Shown piece after piece: positions 56,901 to 62,603 of a stretch of 64,000 nt of DNA. Made by a program: the position numbers and the translations under genes. Source of the stretch: Branchiostoma floridae (lineage: Eukaryota > Chordata > Leptocardii > Amphioxiformes > Branchiostomatidae); assembly GCF_000003815.2 (NCBI RefSeq), contig NC_049988.1:8622986-8686985 (forward strand), given 5' to 3'. The notes under the pieces are model-generated. The model did no database searches. It was not told where the DNA came from and saw nothing but the letters and a program-made list of their open reading frames with translations. Position 1 is the stretch's first letter. The number at the start of each line of letters is the position of its first letter.

Positions 56901-58480
56901 TCTGTAATGAATAATGGTAAAGGAGGATATTTTCAACAAAAAAAACACAAGCACATGTTCCAACTTAAACTGAAAACAAACAAACTTTATGTACTGCATG
57001 GTACATTTTGAGATGAACAGCTATTTGAACAACACATTTAACAACTAAACTGATCTTAAAAACATTATAGTTGATGAAGTTAAACAAAAAACGCTTAGCT
57101 GCAACATCCAAACATGTACCATACACCTAATGGTAAAAATGACTCCACCCCTGAGGTGTTGCCAAAAAGTGTCACACTTAGTATGACACTTTTTGGCAAC
57201 ACCTCAGAGGTGGTAGCTTCTAGTGATGTCTCCTGATTTCTCATATTACCTTTCCAGCATCAAGGCAGTGAAGGCCACAGTGGTGTTGTTGCCACTCCTG
57301 GGGATCACATACATGCTGTTCTTCATCCACCCCAGCGGCAGGGGAACGTCCAAAATCTTCTTCAGATACTTCAACTCATTCCTCCAGTCATTCCAGGTAT
57401 GTTTCAACTAACGTTTTATGATGCTGTTTTACTGTAAATGCAGAAACTTTCGCGGTGGTTTAATGTTAGCGGTTTTTGCGGTGGCCGCTTCACCACGAAT
57501 TTAAAACCACCGCGAACATTTTTCCATGGCAGTAATTAGAGACAACAGTACATGGTGCTACCGCGAAATTAAAACCACCGTGAAAAGTCCATTTCCTGCT
57601 ACCGCAAAATTAAATCTCCGCGAACTTAAATGCATTTACCGTACCAATTATTCAAATCTAAACAATGGTTGGCAGCAATACTTTGCTGAATCTGTTGACA
57701 TGGTAAGAATGTTATACATGTATTGACATCCTTAGAGACAGAGATCATTGAGAAGAAAAATCTGTAGTTTTGAAATTTATATTCATATTCATGTGTAAGG
57801 TTAATGTAAATTATTTCTTTAGAGCAAGATTCATCTTAATCTGTTATAATGCTAATCCCATGAAAGTTCATTTATGCATCCTCATAAAAATTTTGTCATA
57901 AAAGACATTTAATTTCAGTTTACACAATACATACTACACCACATTTTTGAATGTATGTTAAATGGTGATTCCTAAATCCTATTGTCTTTTTTTCAGGGAT
58001 GCTTTGTGTCTGTCATCTACTGTTTCTCCAACACAGAGGTAAGAACAACCTATAAAATATCTAATGTTGAACACATACAGACACACACCAGTAGATCAAC
58101 TCATCATGTTATAAGCACTATAGAATGTCTAGTGATGTTGATCCTTTTAATCTTTATCATGAGAATGGGTATGTGAAATTTTAACTCAGAAGTTATGTTC
58201 ACAGTTTTTATATGATTGATTGAAAAGTACATTTCCATTTGTTTACCCCATCTTATAGGTGCAGAATGCAGTACAGCGCAGAATAGATAGATGGCGCAAC
58301 CAGCAACAGTGTGCTCACAACAGCACCCCATCCAAACAGATGGTTCTCGCAGTTTTCACAGCAGCTTCACAATCGACGGTTGACAAGAACGAGAACACAA
58401 AAGCATCTTCTACTTGTCATGCAACACAGGTCAAAAGTAATGTCAGAGACTCCAAAAAGCCTGTTATTGAAGAAGCGTAA
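32927..58480 (+). CDS. CRHR: Corticotropin-releasing factor receptor-like class B GPCR, 13 coding exons
   Basis: Spliced coding sequence rebuilt by eye: 32927-32974, 44391-44526, 45308-45424, 45982-46091, 46452-46558, 48085-48205, 49714-49867, 54443-54503, 55318-55396, 56183-56271, 57258-57396, 57997-58038, 58259-58480. Every intron is GT-AG and all phases agree, giving 1425 nt and 474 residues. The product is a plasma-membrane secretin-family receptor, expected to bind CRF/urocortin-type peptides and signal mainly through Gs and cAMP (family knowledge). The hormone-binding domain has Cys48, 65, 74, 88, 107 and 123, spaced as in vertebrate CRF receptors. Diagnostic blocks include [15 protein letters not shown] in helix 2, [16 protein letters not shown] in helix 3, [18 protein letters not shown] in helix 6 and [16 protein letters not shown] in helix 7. 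Cys216-Cys286 should form the extracellular disulfide. CRHR1 and CRHR2 orthology cannot be separated here. Confidence 0.93.
33388..33800 (-). mobile_element. LINE 3' fragment in intron 1, second family
   Basis: On the minus strand this is the end of ORF2 plus a short 3' UTR that terminates in a GATACAGATA-type tail (33395-33418 as CTGTATCTGTATC). It is the inverted counterpart of 29235-29410. It is inserted 414 bp into intron 1 of the receptor gene, in the antisense direction. Confidence 0.75.
33489..33797 (-). pseudogene. C-terminal remnant of a CR1/L2-like reverse transcriptase
   Basis: A 102-codon frame whose second half resembles the conserved C-terminus of CR1/L2-type LINE polymerases: NSHAFKYQ (40-47), then [18 protein letters not shown] (54-71) and SLGSFKERL (80-88). 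The first ~30 residues look non-homologous. Catalytic motifs are absent, so it is a relic. Clade assignment is from the FFPRTIxxWN-type signature known for this group. Confidence 0.7.
33801..34785. other. Intron 1, no feature recognised
   Basis: Intronic sequence with short chance frames. A fragment near 33755-33840 resembles the AT-rich MITE interior (AAAAGACAACAAAACACAAAA). Confidence 0.4.
34880..36400. repeat. Segmental tandem duplication in intron 1
   Basis: Two related blocks. Unit 1 runs from about 34880 (GATTGATATTGAGAAAATGG) to about 35755. Unit 2 runs from 35889 with the same start to about 36400. Both end with CATATTCTTTGAAATACCAAACC. Unit 1 has ~540 bp (35050-35590) not found in unit 2. 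Unit 2 has a MITE (36109-36292) not found in unit 1. Confidence 0.8.
36109..36292. mobile_element. MITE, TGCATTTA-CGCGAA family, copy 1
   Basis: Starts GATGCATTTAAGTTCGCGG and ends TTTCTGCATTTACAGT, with many inverted TTCGCGGT/ACCGCGAA subrepeats. The paralogous block at 35625 has GCCGGATTATCTTATAG without the element, which marks the insertion point to within a few bases (TA or TTA target). A second copy is at 57431-57643. Confidence 0.85.
36401..38635. other. Intron 1, little recognisable content
   Basis: A short direct repeat GCAACTTTGGACCCGGG lies at about 37365 and 37409. Around 37688, AACCTCTGCAAGGAGAG resembles one end of the CTCCAAGCAGA MITE family. No exon-like segment was accepted. 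Confidence 0.4.
38638..38920. repeat. Two ~85-bp direct repeats, 187 bp apart
   Basis: AACCTTATTTTACTCTTAGA starts at 38644 and 38831. The homology continues through AATAATTTGAAAATGAGTAT in both. Confidence 0.85.
39010..39588. mobile_element. MITE, TACAGTCAAACCTGT family, long copy
   Basis: The same perfect termini as 14855-15036 (TACAGTCAAACCTGT and complement), but 579 bp long. Terminal GCGGCCACCTCTGCATAGCG subrepeats surround an extra interior, in which a 91-codon minus-strand frame has no recognisable domain. Confidence 0.85.
39589..40232. other. Intron 1, no feature recognised
   Basis: AT-rich, with a TAGATATATATTCACATATA low-complexity run near 40065. No exon or repeat is assigned. 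Confidence 0.4.
40233..40935. repeat. ~382-bp tandem duplication (two units)
   Basis: GCAATGGGTTTGATGATC starts at 40241 and 40623. TAAGTTGAGAATTGCTTTTG and CCCTCCAATCTCTTC follow in both, and both end in a CGCTTCAT-AAAGC-GAATGC block. The second unit has an internal ~60-bp deletion. Confidence 0.85.
41117..41920 (-). mobile_element. Penelope-like element copy with inverted terminal repeats
   Basis: The flanking duplication is TGAGCTATGTTATA (41103-41116 and 41921-41934). Inside are a 35-bp tail at 41117-41151, a terminal repeat at 41152-41280, the GIY-YIG open frame, and a nearly identical terminal repeat in inverted orientation at 41800-41920. The inverted pair, the single-sided ~35-40-bp tail and the GIY-YIG domain are established hallmarks of PLEs. 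Each terminal repeat carries CTGAAGA, a GGTGAC/GTCACC stem and CGAAACGTCGG (41846-41880 plus strand; 41193-41227 minus strand), resembling a hammerhead ribozyme core. The reverse transcriptase is missing, so the copy is 5'-truncated and non-autonomous. It lies antisense in intron 1. Confidence 0.88.
41407..41808 (-). CDS. GIY-YIG endonuclease domain of a Penelope-like retroelement (partial)
   Basis: 133 codons. [20 protein letters not shown] (14-33) is the GIY-YIG core in its PLE form, in which the GIY is degenerate and preceded by a CxxC-type pair. Arg38, Glu103 (in IKEAVWIRK) and Asn115 (in MNRDEGG) fit the expected catalytic positions. In PLEs this domain follows the reverse transcriptase and nicks target DNA. 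Here the polymerase is absent, and the first seven residues are encoded by the inverted terminal repeat, so the apparent start is artificial. The frame has no internal stop. Confidence 0.85.
   Translation of the reverse strand: MSLLTVQMRMYADCIYRIPCMSCDQVYIGETGRTFGCRLAEHRKEAENIKAGRYTRSQKKEAEKEENKSAVTDHIMRNNCVIDWDGAKVIDREDHRCTRWIKEAVWIRKSSPVMNRDEGGYRLSHVWDNILKK
42040..42445. repeat. ~34-bp minisatellite in intron 1
   Basis: The word GATATTCTAAAGACC and variants start at 42166, 42199, 42234, 42265, 42299, 42333, 42366 and 42399, a spacing of 31-35. Each is followed by a TTGTGGGAT-like word. About 12 diverged units. Confidence 0.88.
42510..43565. repeat. Six-unit ~170-bp tandem array in intron 1
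   Basis: GGCATGTGGTTCCC and variants start at 42652, 42814, 42990, 43160, 43344 and about 43528. Each is preceded by TTAGTTGCCTCTGCAAA-like sequence and followed by ATTACCGAAATG. Spacing is 162-185 bp. Reverse-strand frames across it are artefacts. Confidence 0.9.
43566..43934. other. Intron 1, open segment of unknown meaning
   Basis: The frame from the last array unit continues to 43753, encoding a polar stretch with [16 protein letters not shown] recognise no domain, and no good splice pair flanks it. Confidence 0.3.
43935..44350 (+). pseudogene. Three decayed tandem copies of CRF receptor exon 2 with acceptor
   Basis: Copies of the exon 2 region precede the intact exon at a spacing of about 145-157 bp. 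The junction TTTGGTCTGCAG|ATGAGCAG of exon 2 (44391) reappears as TTTGGTCCGCAG|ATGAACAG (44089) and TTTGGTCTGCAG|ATGAGAGG (44234), and more weakly near 43940. The downstream CAACAGTACCAAATCACGGA matches exon 2 at 44411 with two or three changes. The 44089 copy keeps an open frame for about 33 codons to a stop, without the first hormone-domain cysteine in register. The 44234 copy hits a stop after 14 codons. None keeps the exon 2 donor. Confidence 0.8.
44391..44526 (+). CDS. CRHR: CRF receptor exon 2: N-terminal ectodomain
   Basis: Residues 17-61 plus the first base of codon 62. The acceptor is GGTCTGCAG at 44390 and the donor A|GTAAGA at 44527. It contains an N-glycosylation site at Asn24 (NST) and the first ectodomain cysteine, Cys48, in [11 protein letters not shown]. 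The splice to exon 3 creates a second site at Asn60 (NGT). The start was chosen for phase 0 continuity with exon 1. Translation could also begin at its own first codon, an ATG. It is the functional member of a four-copy tandem series. Confidence 0.85.
44527..45307 (+). other. Intron 2
   Basis: 781 bp, GT-AG. The frame at 44624-44821 and its reverse shadow have no recognisable domain and no matching splice pair. No repeat is identified. Confidence 0.7.
45308..45424 (+). CDS. CRHR: CRF receptor exon 3: hormone-binding domain core
   Basis: Residues 62-100. The acceptor is GATTGACAG at 45307 and the donor A|GTAAGT at 45425. [20 protein letters not shown] and [15 protein letters not shown] match the vertebrate CRF receptor pattern C-N-A-S...T-C-W-P...A-G...P-C-P. 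It carries Cys65, 74 and 88, the Trp75-Pro76 pair and the Asn66 glycosylation site. A longer overlapping frame reads a different peptide here and is a shadow. Confidence 0.95.
45425..45981 (+). other. Intron 3
   Basis: 557 bp. The last 150 bp are GC-rich and open in frame with exon 4 from 45834, so use of an earlier acceptor would not introduce a stop. No repeat is identified. Confidence 0.65.
45982..46091 (+). CDS. CRHR: CRF receptor exon 4: end of hormone-binding domain
   Basis: Residues 101-137. The acceptor is CTCTCTTCAG at 45981. [20 protein letters not shown] supplies Cys107, Trp113 and, in GNC, Cys123, completing three disulfides. NAT and NGT are glycosylation sites. The donor GTGTGT at 46092 is less canonical than the others and was chosen because it alone keeps phase 0 for exon 5. 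Confidence 0.88.
46205..46354 (-). mobile_element. tRNA-derived SINE in intron 4
   Basis: Read on the minus strand from 46354, TGGTTAGGGTAGCTGACT resembles an RNA polymerase III A box region. GGTTCGAATCC (46295-46305) is a perfect B box consensus about 30 bp further on. The head does not fold as an intact tRNA by eye. It fills a large part of the 360-bp intron 4. Confidence 0.75.
46452..46558 (+). CDS. CRHR: CRF receptor exon 5: transmembrane helix 1
   Basis: Residues 138-172 plus two bases of codon 173. The acceptor is CACTTTCCAG and the donor AA|GTAAGT at 46559. [19 protein letters not shown] forms helix 1 and matches the NYLGH...S-L...AFVLF pattern of CRF receptors. Confidence 0.95.
46559..48084 (+). 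other. Intron 5, with three ~160-bp tandem units
   Basis: GGAATGAACAAATAATGA starts at 46793, 46952 and 47115, so three units of 159-163 bp span about 46790-47260. Two overlapping frames at 47602-47960 have no recognisable domain. Confidence 0.85.
48085..48205 (+). CDS. CRHR: CRF receptor exon 6: intracellular loop 1 and helix 2
   Basis: Codon 173 (third base) to residue 213. The acceptor is TTTGTTACAG and the donor AGC|GTGAGT at 48206. [20 protein letters not shown] closely matches the vertebrate SIRCLRNIIHWNL...FILRN block, the strongest family signature in the gene. Confidence 0.97.
48365..48640 (-). mobile_element. tRNA-like SINE in intron 6
   Basis: Minus strand: TGTGGCGCAGTCGGC (48611-48625) resembles an A box and GGTTCCAATCC (48569-48579) a B box with one change. 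The downstream body toward 48365 is assigned only tentatively. The rest of intron 6 (48206-49713) shows no recognised feature. Confidence 0.65.
49714..49867 (+). CDS. CRHR: CRF receptor exon 7: helix 3, intracellular loop 2, start of helix 4
   Basis: Residues 214-264 plus the first base of 265. The acceptor is TCTCTGTCCAG and the donor T|GTGAGT at 49868. Cys216 is the conserved helix 3 cysteine. [19 protein letters not shown] holds the class B E-G-x-Y-L motif. [10 protein letters not shown] begins helix 4. Confidence 0.97.
50645..51025 (+). repeat. Intronic repeat in intron 7, paired with intron 9
   Basis: CAAAATCTTGCCTGTGG through ACTATCTAAAATGCAAAG is about 85-90% identical to 55580-55905. 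Shared words include GATGGCAAGTGCATCTGTTA and AGCATCATTCTGGTAGATAT. The orientation is the same. Confidence 0.88.
51496..53618. mobile_element. 2.1-kb DNA transposon-like element, GACG-rich
   Basis: Perfect 23-bp inverted ends: GCCTCTGTGAAAATTCAAGC at 51496 and its complement ending 53618. Subterminal regions on both sides are packed with GACG/CGTC words and small palindromes, such as the hairpin at 51549-51588. A ~66-bp tandem repeat containing GACGCCGATTGCGACGG lies at 51806-51920. I find no transposase. The 213-codon arginine/proline-rich minus frame (51421-52062) crosses the left boundary and reflects the GACG repeats. A piece of the AGGCCTTCC family appears embedded near 51919-51980. The superfamily is undetermined. 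Confidence 0.82.
53645..54150. mobile_element. Long palindromic element in intron 7
   Basis: AGCAAGTCTCCTAAGTA...ACTAGTTATTTCGAG (53768-53810) is inverted against CCAAATAACTAGTAAATACTTAGG (54051-54074, written in parts). TCAAGATCGAAGCAATTT pairs with CAAATTGCTTCAATCTTGA. CCTCAAATG pairs with CATTTGAGG near the ends. The boundaries are approximate. Confidence 0.65.
54191..54422. mobile_element. MITE, TAGGCCACACTAAT family, next to exon 8
   Basis: TAAGGCCACACTAATGTAAT at 54191 pairs with the complement of ATTAGTGTGGCCTAA ending 54422. The inner arms share GATTTTC/GAAAATC. The right end lies 20 bp from the first base of exon 8, so the branch-point region of intron 7 may be transposon-derived. 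Confidence 0.8.
54443..54503 (+). CDS. CRHR: CRF receptor exon 8: helix 4
   Basis: Codon 265 to 284 plus two bases of 285. The acceptor is TTTCCCTGCAG and the donor AG|GTAGGC at 54504. [16 protein letters not shown] corresponds to the vertebrate GVPFPIIVAW segment. The exon 7-8 junction gives Cys at the usual Gly position before VP. Confidence 0.95.
54504..55317 (+). other. Intron 8
   Basis: 814 bp. Nothing beyond short chance frames is recognised. The open frame at 55196-55429 overlaps exon 9 because its reading frame is coding there. Confidence 0.6.
55318..55396 (+). CDS. CRHR: CRF receptor exon 9: extracellular loop 2 and start of helix 5
   Basis: Codon 285 to residue 311. The acceptor is ATGTTCTGTAG and the donor TTG|GTAAAC at 55397. 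Cys286-Trp287 is the class B loop 2 pair, partner of Cys216. [14 protein letters not shown] aligns with YTDYIYQGPMILVLL of CRF receptors. Confidence 0.96.
55580..55905 (+). repeat. Intronic repeat in intron 9, paired with intron 7
   Basis: The second copy of the 50645-51025 segment, slightly shorter because of indels near 55740 and 55790. Confidence 0.88.
56183..56271 (+). CDS. CRHR: CRF receptor exon 10: helix 5 and intracellular loop 3
   Basis: Residues 312-340 plus two bases of 341. The acceptor is CTGTTCCAG and the donor AG|GTATGA at 56272. [19 protein letters not shown] matches the INFIFLFNIVRILMTKLRA pattern. The loop that follows is about two residues longer than in vertebrate CRF receptors. 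Confidence 0.96.
56485..56553 (+). other. Candidate cassette exon (intracellular loop 3 insert)
   Basis: A 69-nt segment in intron 10 between AATTATAG (56484) and TTTCAG|GTATGA (56554). Its length is a multiple of three, and it is open in the phase 2 frame set by exon 10 and ends in phase 2, so inclusion keeps exon 11 in frame. It would add 23 residues to loop 3, including TRRASRAS, whose RRAS fits the protein kinase A consensus. The polypyrimidine tract is weak. This is an inference and expression is unknown. Confidence 0.45.
57145..57213. mobile_element. Near-perfect hairpin/MITE 44 bp upstream of exon 11
   Basis: CTGAGGTGTTGCCAAAAAGT (57151) begins a perfect 24-bp arm whose complement ends at 57207, around a 9-nt loop. 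With one mismatch the arms extend to 57145 and 57213 (CCACC/GGTGG). A half-copy, CTCCACCCTGGAGGTATTGC, lies at 60046. Confidence 0.9.
57258..57396 (+). CDS. CRHR: CRF receptor exon 11: helix 6, loop 3, start of helix 7
   Basis: Codon 341 to residue 387. The acceptor is ATTACCTTTCCAG and the donor CAG|GTATGT at 57397. [20 protein letters not shown] is almost identical to vertebrate CRF receptors. [11 protein letters not shown] begins helix 7. Confidence 0.98.
57431..57643. mobile_element. MITE, TGCATTTA-CGCGAA family, copy 2 (intron 11)
   Basis: Starts ACTGTAAATGCAGAAA and ends GCGAACTTAAATGCATTTAC, the reverse arrangement of 36109-36292. Internal ACCACCGCGAA subrepeats are shared. It occupies about a third of the 600-bp intron 11. 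Confidence 0.88.
57997..58038 (+). CDS. CRHR: CRF receptor exon 12: helix 7
   Basis: Residues 388-401, 42 nt, phase 0 at both ends. The acceptor is CTTTTTTTCAG and the donor [23 protein letters not shown] completes the class B motif Q-G-x-x-V-x-x-x-Y-C-F-x-N-x-E-V with exon 13. Confidence 0.96.
58259..58480 (+). CDS. CRHR: CRF receptor exon 13: cytoplasmic tail and stop
   Basis: Residues 402-474 and TAA. The acceptor is CCCATCTTATAG at 58258. [15 protein letters not shown] forms the amphipathic helix 8 region. The remainder is polar and serine/lysine-rich and ends PVIEEA, so it lacks the T-A-V type PDZ ligand of vertebrate CRHR1. The tail is longer than in vertebrates and poorly conserved. 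Confidence 0.93.
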   Translation: MQNAVQRRIDRWRNQQQCAHNSTPSKQMVLAVFTAASQSTVDKNENTKASSTCHATQVKSNVRDSKKPVIEEA

Positions 58481-59255
58481 AGTCCACGTCATGACAGACA
58501 AAATAGGACCAAGAAGCAGCAGTAGTAGTAGAGTCATATGGTGTATTACAGCACTGTTTGGGGTTATACCGCCCCTTATGGGGTGGCTGCGGTGGCATAC
58601 CTTCTTGTAGCTGAATACAAGATGGGGATGTGCCAGGTCTCCTGTCCGGGTGAATGATGTAAATCACTGTGTGATTTGAGGATTTGCTCCATCGCACACT
58701 GGGGCATGCCCCTACTCTTTTTTTTTAAAGATGTGGTAGGTTCAAGAAAGACAGAGAATAAATTAGATAATCCACATATAAGTGAAGAGAAGAGATATTA
58801 AAAAAAATTAAGTAAAGAGAAAAAATGCCAAAGAAGAGGACTTGGACCAGATAGATTGGACTCTATCAGATAGATTGGTTGATGGTCACTGTAGACAGGA
58901 CTCTTAATCAGTTAATGTTTGTGATAATGGGAAAAATTATCAAAGGATCCACTAAAAAGTGGTCCCATTGGCCAGGTGGTCCTTACAAAGGGTGGTCACT
59001 TGTGCAGGTTTGACGTTTTCTGTATGTGCCTTGAGTATTCGGACCCTGTACACTACTATGTGGTACACCTTGTCCTGTTACCTAAATATATTATATAGTT
59101 GTCATTAGCAATGGTGTATAAACCTTTGGACAATTGTAATATATAAGGAACCCATAAACATGGTGGACGAGATTTTAAAAGAAAAAGAAACAAGTATTTG
59201 TTTAGGGCAAGGAAAATAAAAATGTATTCAACAGCCAATGTGCCAAATAAAGAGG
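58481..59255 (+). other. Probable CRF receptor 3' UTR
   Basis: Follows the stop codon. AATAAA words occur at about 58757, 59215 and 59246, any of which could serve as the polyadenylation signal. Part of 58870-59015 (GTGGTCACT...GCAGGTTTGAC) looks like a one-sided remnant of the TACAGTCAAACCTGT MITE family. The true 3' end is not determinable here. Confidence 0.5.
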
Positions 59256-60091
59256 AAAGAAGTCTCTGTAAAATGCATGCTGAAAGCTTGCCACCATCTA
59301 TGTATATAAGCATATCAACACTTAGTTTAAACCTCTAAATGTTTGTAAAGATTGTATAGATATTGATACATCTGACATTGAAAGGTCAGAGGAATAAGAC
59401 TTACTTCACGACATTCCAATCTATGTACAGGAAAAACTAACCCATATACGTTTTACGCAGCACTCTGTTATACATATTCATATTGCATGTGTGTACAGTA
59501 CTCAGTACATATATGGATATTCACTTTTAATGTTAGAAATGTTAGGATTGTGAACCATGTCGAAATATTCCATGAATCCATTTGAAGTAAAAAGAACAGA
59601 GAAACTATGTATTTTGAGATCTAGATTTGAGATATTTGTAAGGTCCAGTCTATGATATAGCCCTGTGTCATTTGTACATGAACATATAAAGATATATGAC
59701 TGGAGGTTATGTCAAATCATGATAGAAAAGAGTTGTTAATAGTGCTGTACCGTCGCAACTACTCTACATAGAATATCGTCGTACGTTTTGCCTGACAATT
59801 GTAAATAGTACTACATGTATCTTGTCTACACCTATAATGTTGATAAATACAACTTAAACATTGGATTTCAACAATTCCATTGTTAAAGGCAATTCCATTG
59901 TTAAAGGCAATCATACTTACTTAGATTGCAAAAAAATGTGTCCAAGGAGGTGCCTCGAGCACGTAGACAGTCTCATTACTCAGAATGGCTACCTTCTGGC
60001 TGCAATAATAGCCAAGGTGAATAACACCTCGATTTTAATAATGCCTCCACCCTGGAGGTATTGCCAAAAAATACACATTTTGACCTGCAAC
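59256..60091. other. Gene-free stretch downstream of the receptor
   Basis: Contains a 21-bp tandem duplication (CAATTCCATTGTTAAAGG, 59870-59910) and the half-hairpin at 60046. No gene is recognised. Confidence 0.45.
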
Positions 60092-60100
60092 TTTCTCAAT

Positions 60101-61327
60101 GGGTTGGCGGAAACGGCTGCCCGGTCGGTCGGCGGAAACCCCTGCCCGGTCCGGTCCGGAGGTTGAGTTTGGGGGTTTCTAGTATTGCATACAGCAGAGT
60201 AAGGTATCTAGTGCAGCTGCGCCTTCTTGCAGCAGAATGCATTGTAATTTCAATATCAAACATAACACGTTACACCCATCGTAGAATAAACGTATACAAA
60301 ACCGTGTCGAAATTTTGGACGGGGTTTTGGTTAGAAAACGGCTGGTAGTATTCAGTATCTGAATCACGACGAGGGTAATCGTGAACATGCTGTAAATCCG
60401 ATCATAATTACGGCCTTATTTACGGGGCGCTATCACGTGGATAGCGATCGGTAATATTAAGAATATTCATCTTCCGAATACCGTGTAGACGGAATATTAA
60501 TGAGAACATAATTGATTGTTAATCAAACAGCCTGAAACTGCAATTCTTTGATTGATCACGATAATATTTTCTCACATGTCGGAAATGAAGAAACCCGCAG
60601 ACAATAAAGATTTAACCAAGGATAGAGCGGCTAGAGCCCAAATAACACCGCGATAAACAGTTCGTGGCCACGGTCGGCTGGAGAAAATTTTTTGATTAGC
60701 AATTAATCTTCAACACGAAGGACTCATACCCCGATCAATGCCCACATCTTATTTGTCTAAAGCTATTCCAAATAGCAAGTAATGATAAAGTTTACTACTG
60801 TCCCCTATTAGAAGCGCCTCACACATATCCACGTGCGTATTTCGGGGTCAACGACCTAATGTGCGCCGCATGGAATGACGAAAACTTCCGATAAATTACA
60901 CAAAGCAATCAATCCAACCTACAGTTTTCTTATTTCAGAGTATATAATATAAAACTAGTGTTGGGGAAAACATTTTCGCCAAAAAAAATCAAGGCGCTAA
61001 TCTGTTCTTACTGTGAGGACACGCGGCTCATTATCGACCTTATAAGCGTTAATCTTAATTAGCTGGCATCACCGAAATCTGGTGTTTACCGTAAACGTGT
61101 GTAAGATCAAAATTACGCCATTATTACGGTAATTACGGTAATGTTTACGATATTAGTGCTACTGTTCAACGTAGGGTCAGCCTACACGAGAAATACACTT
61201 AAATCACTGTTGCGACAGCAAGCCATGTTGTTTACATTTGGTACACTCGAGACCCCCAAAACCAACCTCCGGACCGGACCGGGCAGCGGTTTCCGCCGAC
61301 CGACAGGGCAGTCGTTTCCGCCAACCC
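60101..61327. mobile_element. Mutator-like non-autonomous element
   Basis: Long inverted repeats of about 85 bp, starting GGGTTGGCGGAAACG at 60101 and ending CCGCCAACCC at 61327. The 9-bp target duplication TTTCTCAAT lies at 60092-60100 and 61328-61336. Each TIR contains a ~25-bp internal repeat of GGCGGAAAC...CTGCCCGGTC. A 9-bp duplication with long G-starting inverted repeats is characteristic of Mutator-like elements. The 1227-bp copy has no open frame beyond about 100 codons and no transposase. Confidence 0.88.
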
Positions 61328-61336
61328 TTTCTCAAT

Positions 61337-62396
61337 AGTATATAAACGTTACACATGAAAAAGTGGACATAATGTTATATATTTTGTCTCTTTTTTTAAC
61401 ACTAGAACTTGGAAAACATGGAAACGGGAAGGTTTTGTTTCATATTTCAAAACTTTTCGATATTATAAATGTGCACTGGAAAATGTGCACTGATCACTTT
61501 ACTTGCTGTACATAACACAGATTGTAAAGTTTACGGTGATTCCTTATGGATACCAACGCTTCTTAACAAAGATATTGAACAGAACATTGCTTGGTCAAGG
61601 CACTGTCAAGAAAATCAATAAAGTGGTTGTTATTTTAAAGTATTTGTGATAATTGAACGTTTACTTGTCATAATTTATTTGGTGAATGAGTCTTGCCGGA
61701 CTGCCATTCATACCTCCATGACGATACTGGGGTTTCCATACAACACTCTACCCTATTTAACTGGCAAGAAGGGAGTATGAGAGGTGCAGTAACTTACTAG
61801 GATGGCACTCAGGGTAGAACGAGTTGGCTGTCAGAAATCGAAAAGAACGCAGCATACCCATAAAAATGCTGTCGTATCCAGTCATGCCCCACGTCAGCGT
61901 TTTTCAGTGAAACAGCGATATCTAGCGAGATTACTGCAAAGTGCAGTATAGTCAATCTGCAGCATTTATTTCACTGACTGCTAGGAGTCGCTCTTGCACA
62001 ATCAACGTAAAATCGTACATGTTGTAGTAATATTTGGGTTGTTCTCAGGAAGTTTTACCTCCTTGGATGTTCTTTGCACAGTCGCGTCCTTGCCACGCAG
62101 AGATCAGGCACCGATTGCCCGCATTGTGGCCAAAGATTAATGTTTTCATTATTAAATAGCGCGGGAAAAGGTAAGGAATGCTGCTTTAAAGATGTACCTT
62201 TGATTTTTAAAAAGATGTAGCTTTGATCAAGGACGTCCTTGCATGGAAAGAAGTAACTTAAAACCTTCAAATACCCCGGATGATTTGTTTTAGTACTGAA
62301 GCCTGTATTACAATCTGCCTTTGTTCAAAACACATTATCGATGGTCTCTTATTTGAACCTCCTTAAGTCAGGAGGTGTTGTTCTCTTGCTGATATT
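61337..62396. other. Gene-free stretch
   Basis: AATCAATAAAGTGGTTGTT at 61613 resembles a polyadenylation site with a GT-rich downstream element, but no transcript can be tied to it. No other feature is seen. Confidence 0.4.
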
Positions 62397-62603
62397 CTCC
62401 AAGCAGAGGTTGGGTCGTGGAGATAGTAGTGGCCGGGATTTTTACCGGCTCACTCCGAAATACTTAGTGGTTAGAATTTTTATTCCTTACTTGAGACCAA
62501 ATTCCTACCAAATTCCCCTATTACTATTTGGTCAAGCGGGAGTCTGGTAGAGACTACGAAATCCTGACCATTGCTATCTTCGCGGCCCAACCTCTGCTTG
62601 GAG
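62397..62603. mobile_element. MITE, CTCCAAGCAGA family, second copy
   Basis: Perfect 18-bp ends: CTCCAAGCAGAGGTTGGG at 62397 and its complement ending 62603. Imperfect arms extend to about 40 bp (GATAGTAGTGGCCGGGATTT against AAATCCTGACCATTGCTATC). 207 bp, non-coding. Right-hand words GGTAGAGACTA are shared with the AGGCCTTCC family. Confidence 0.88.
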
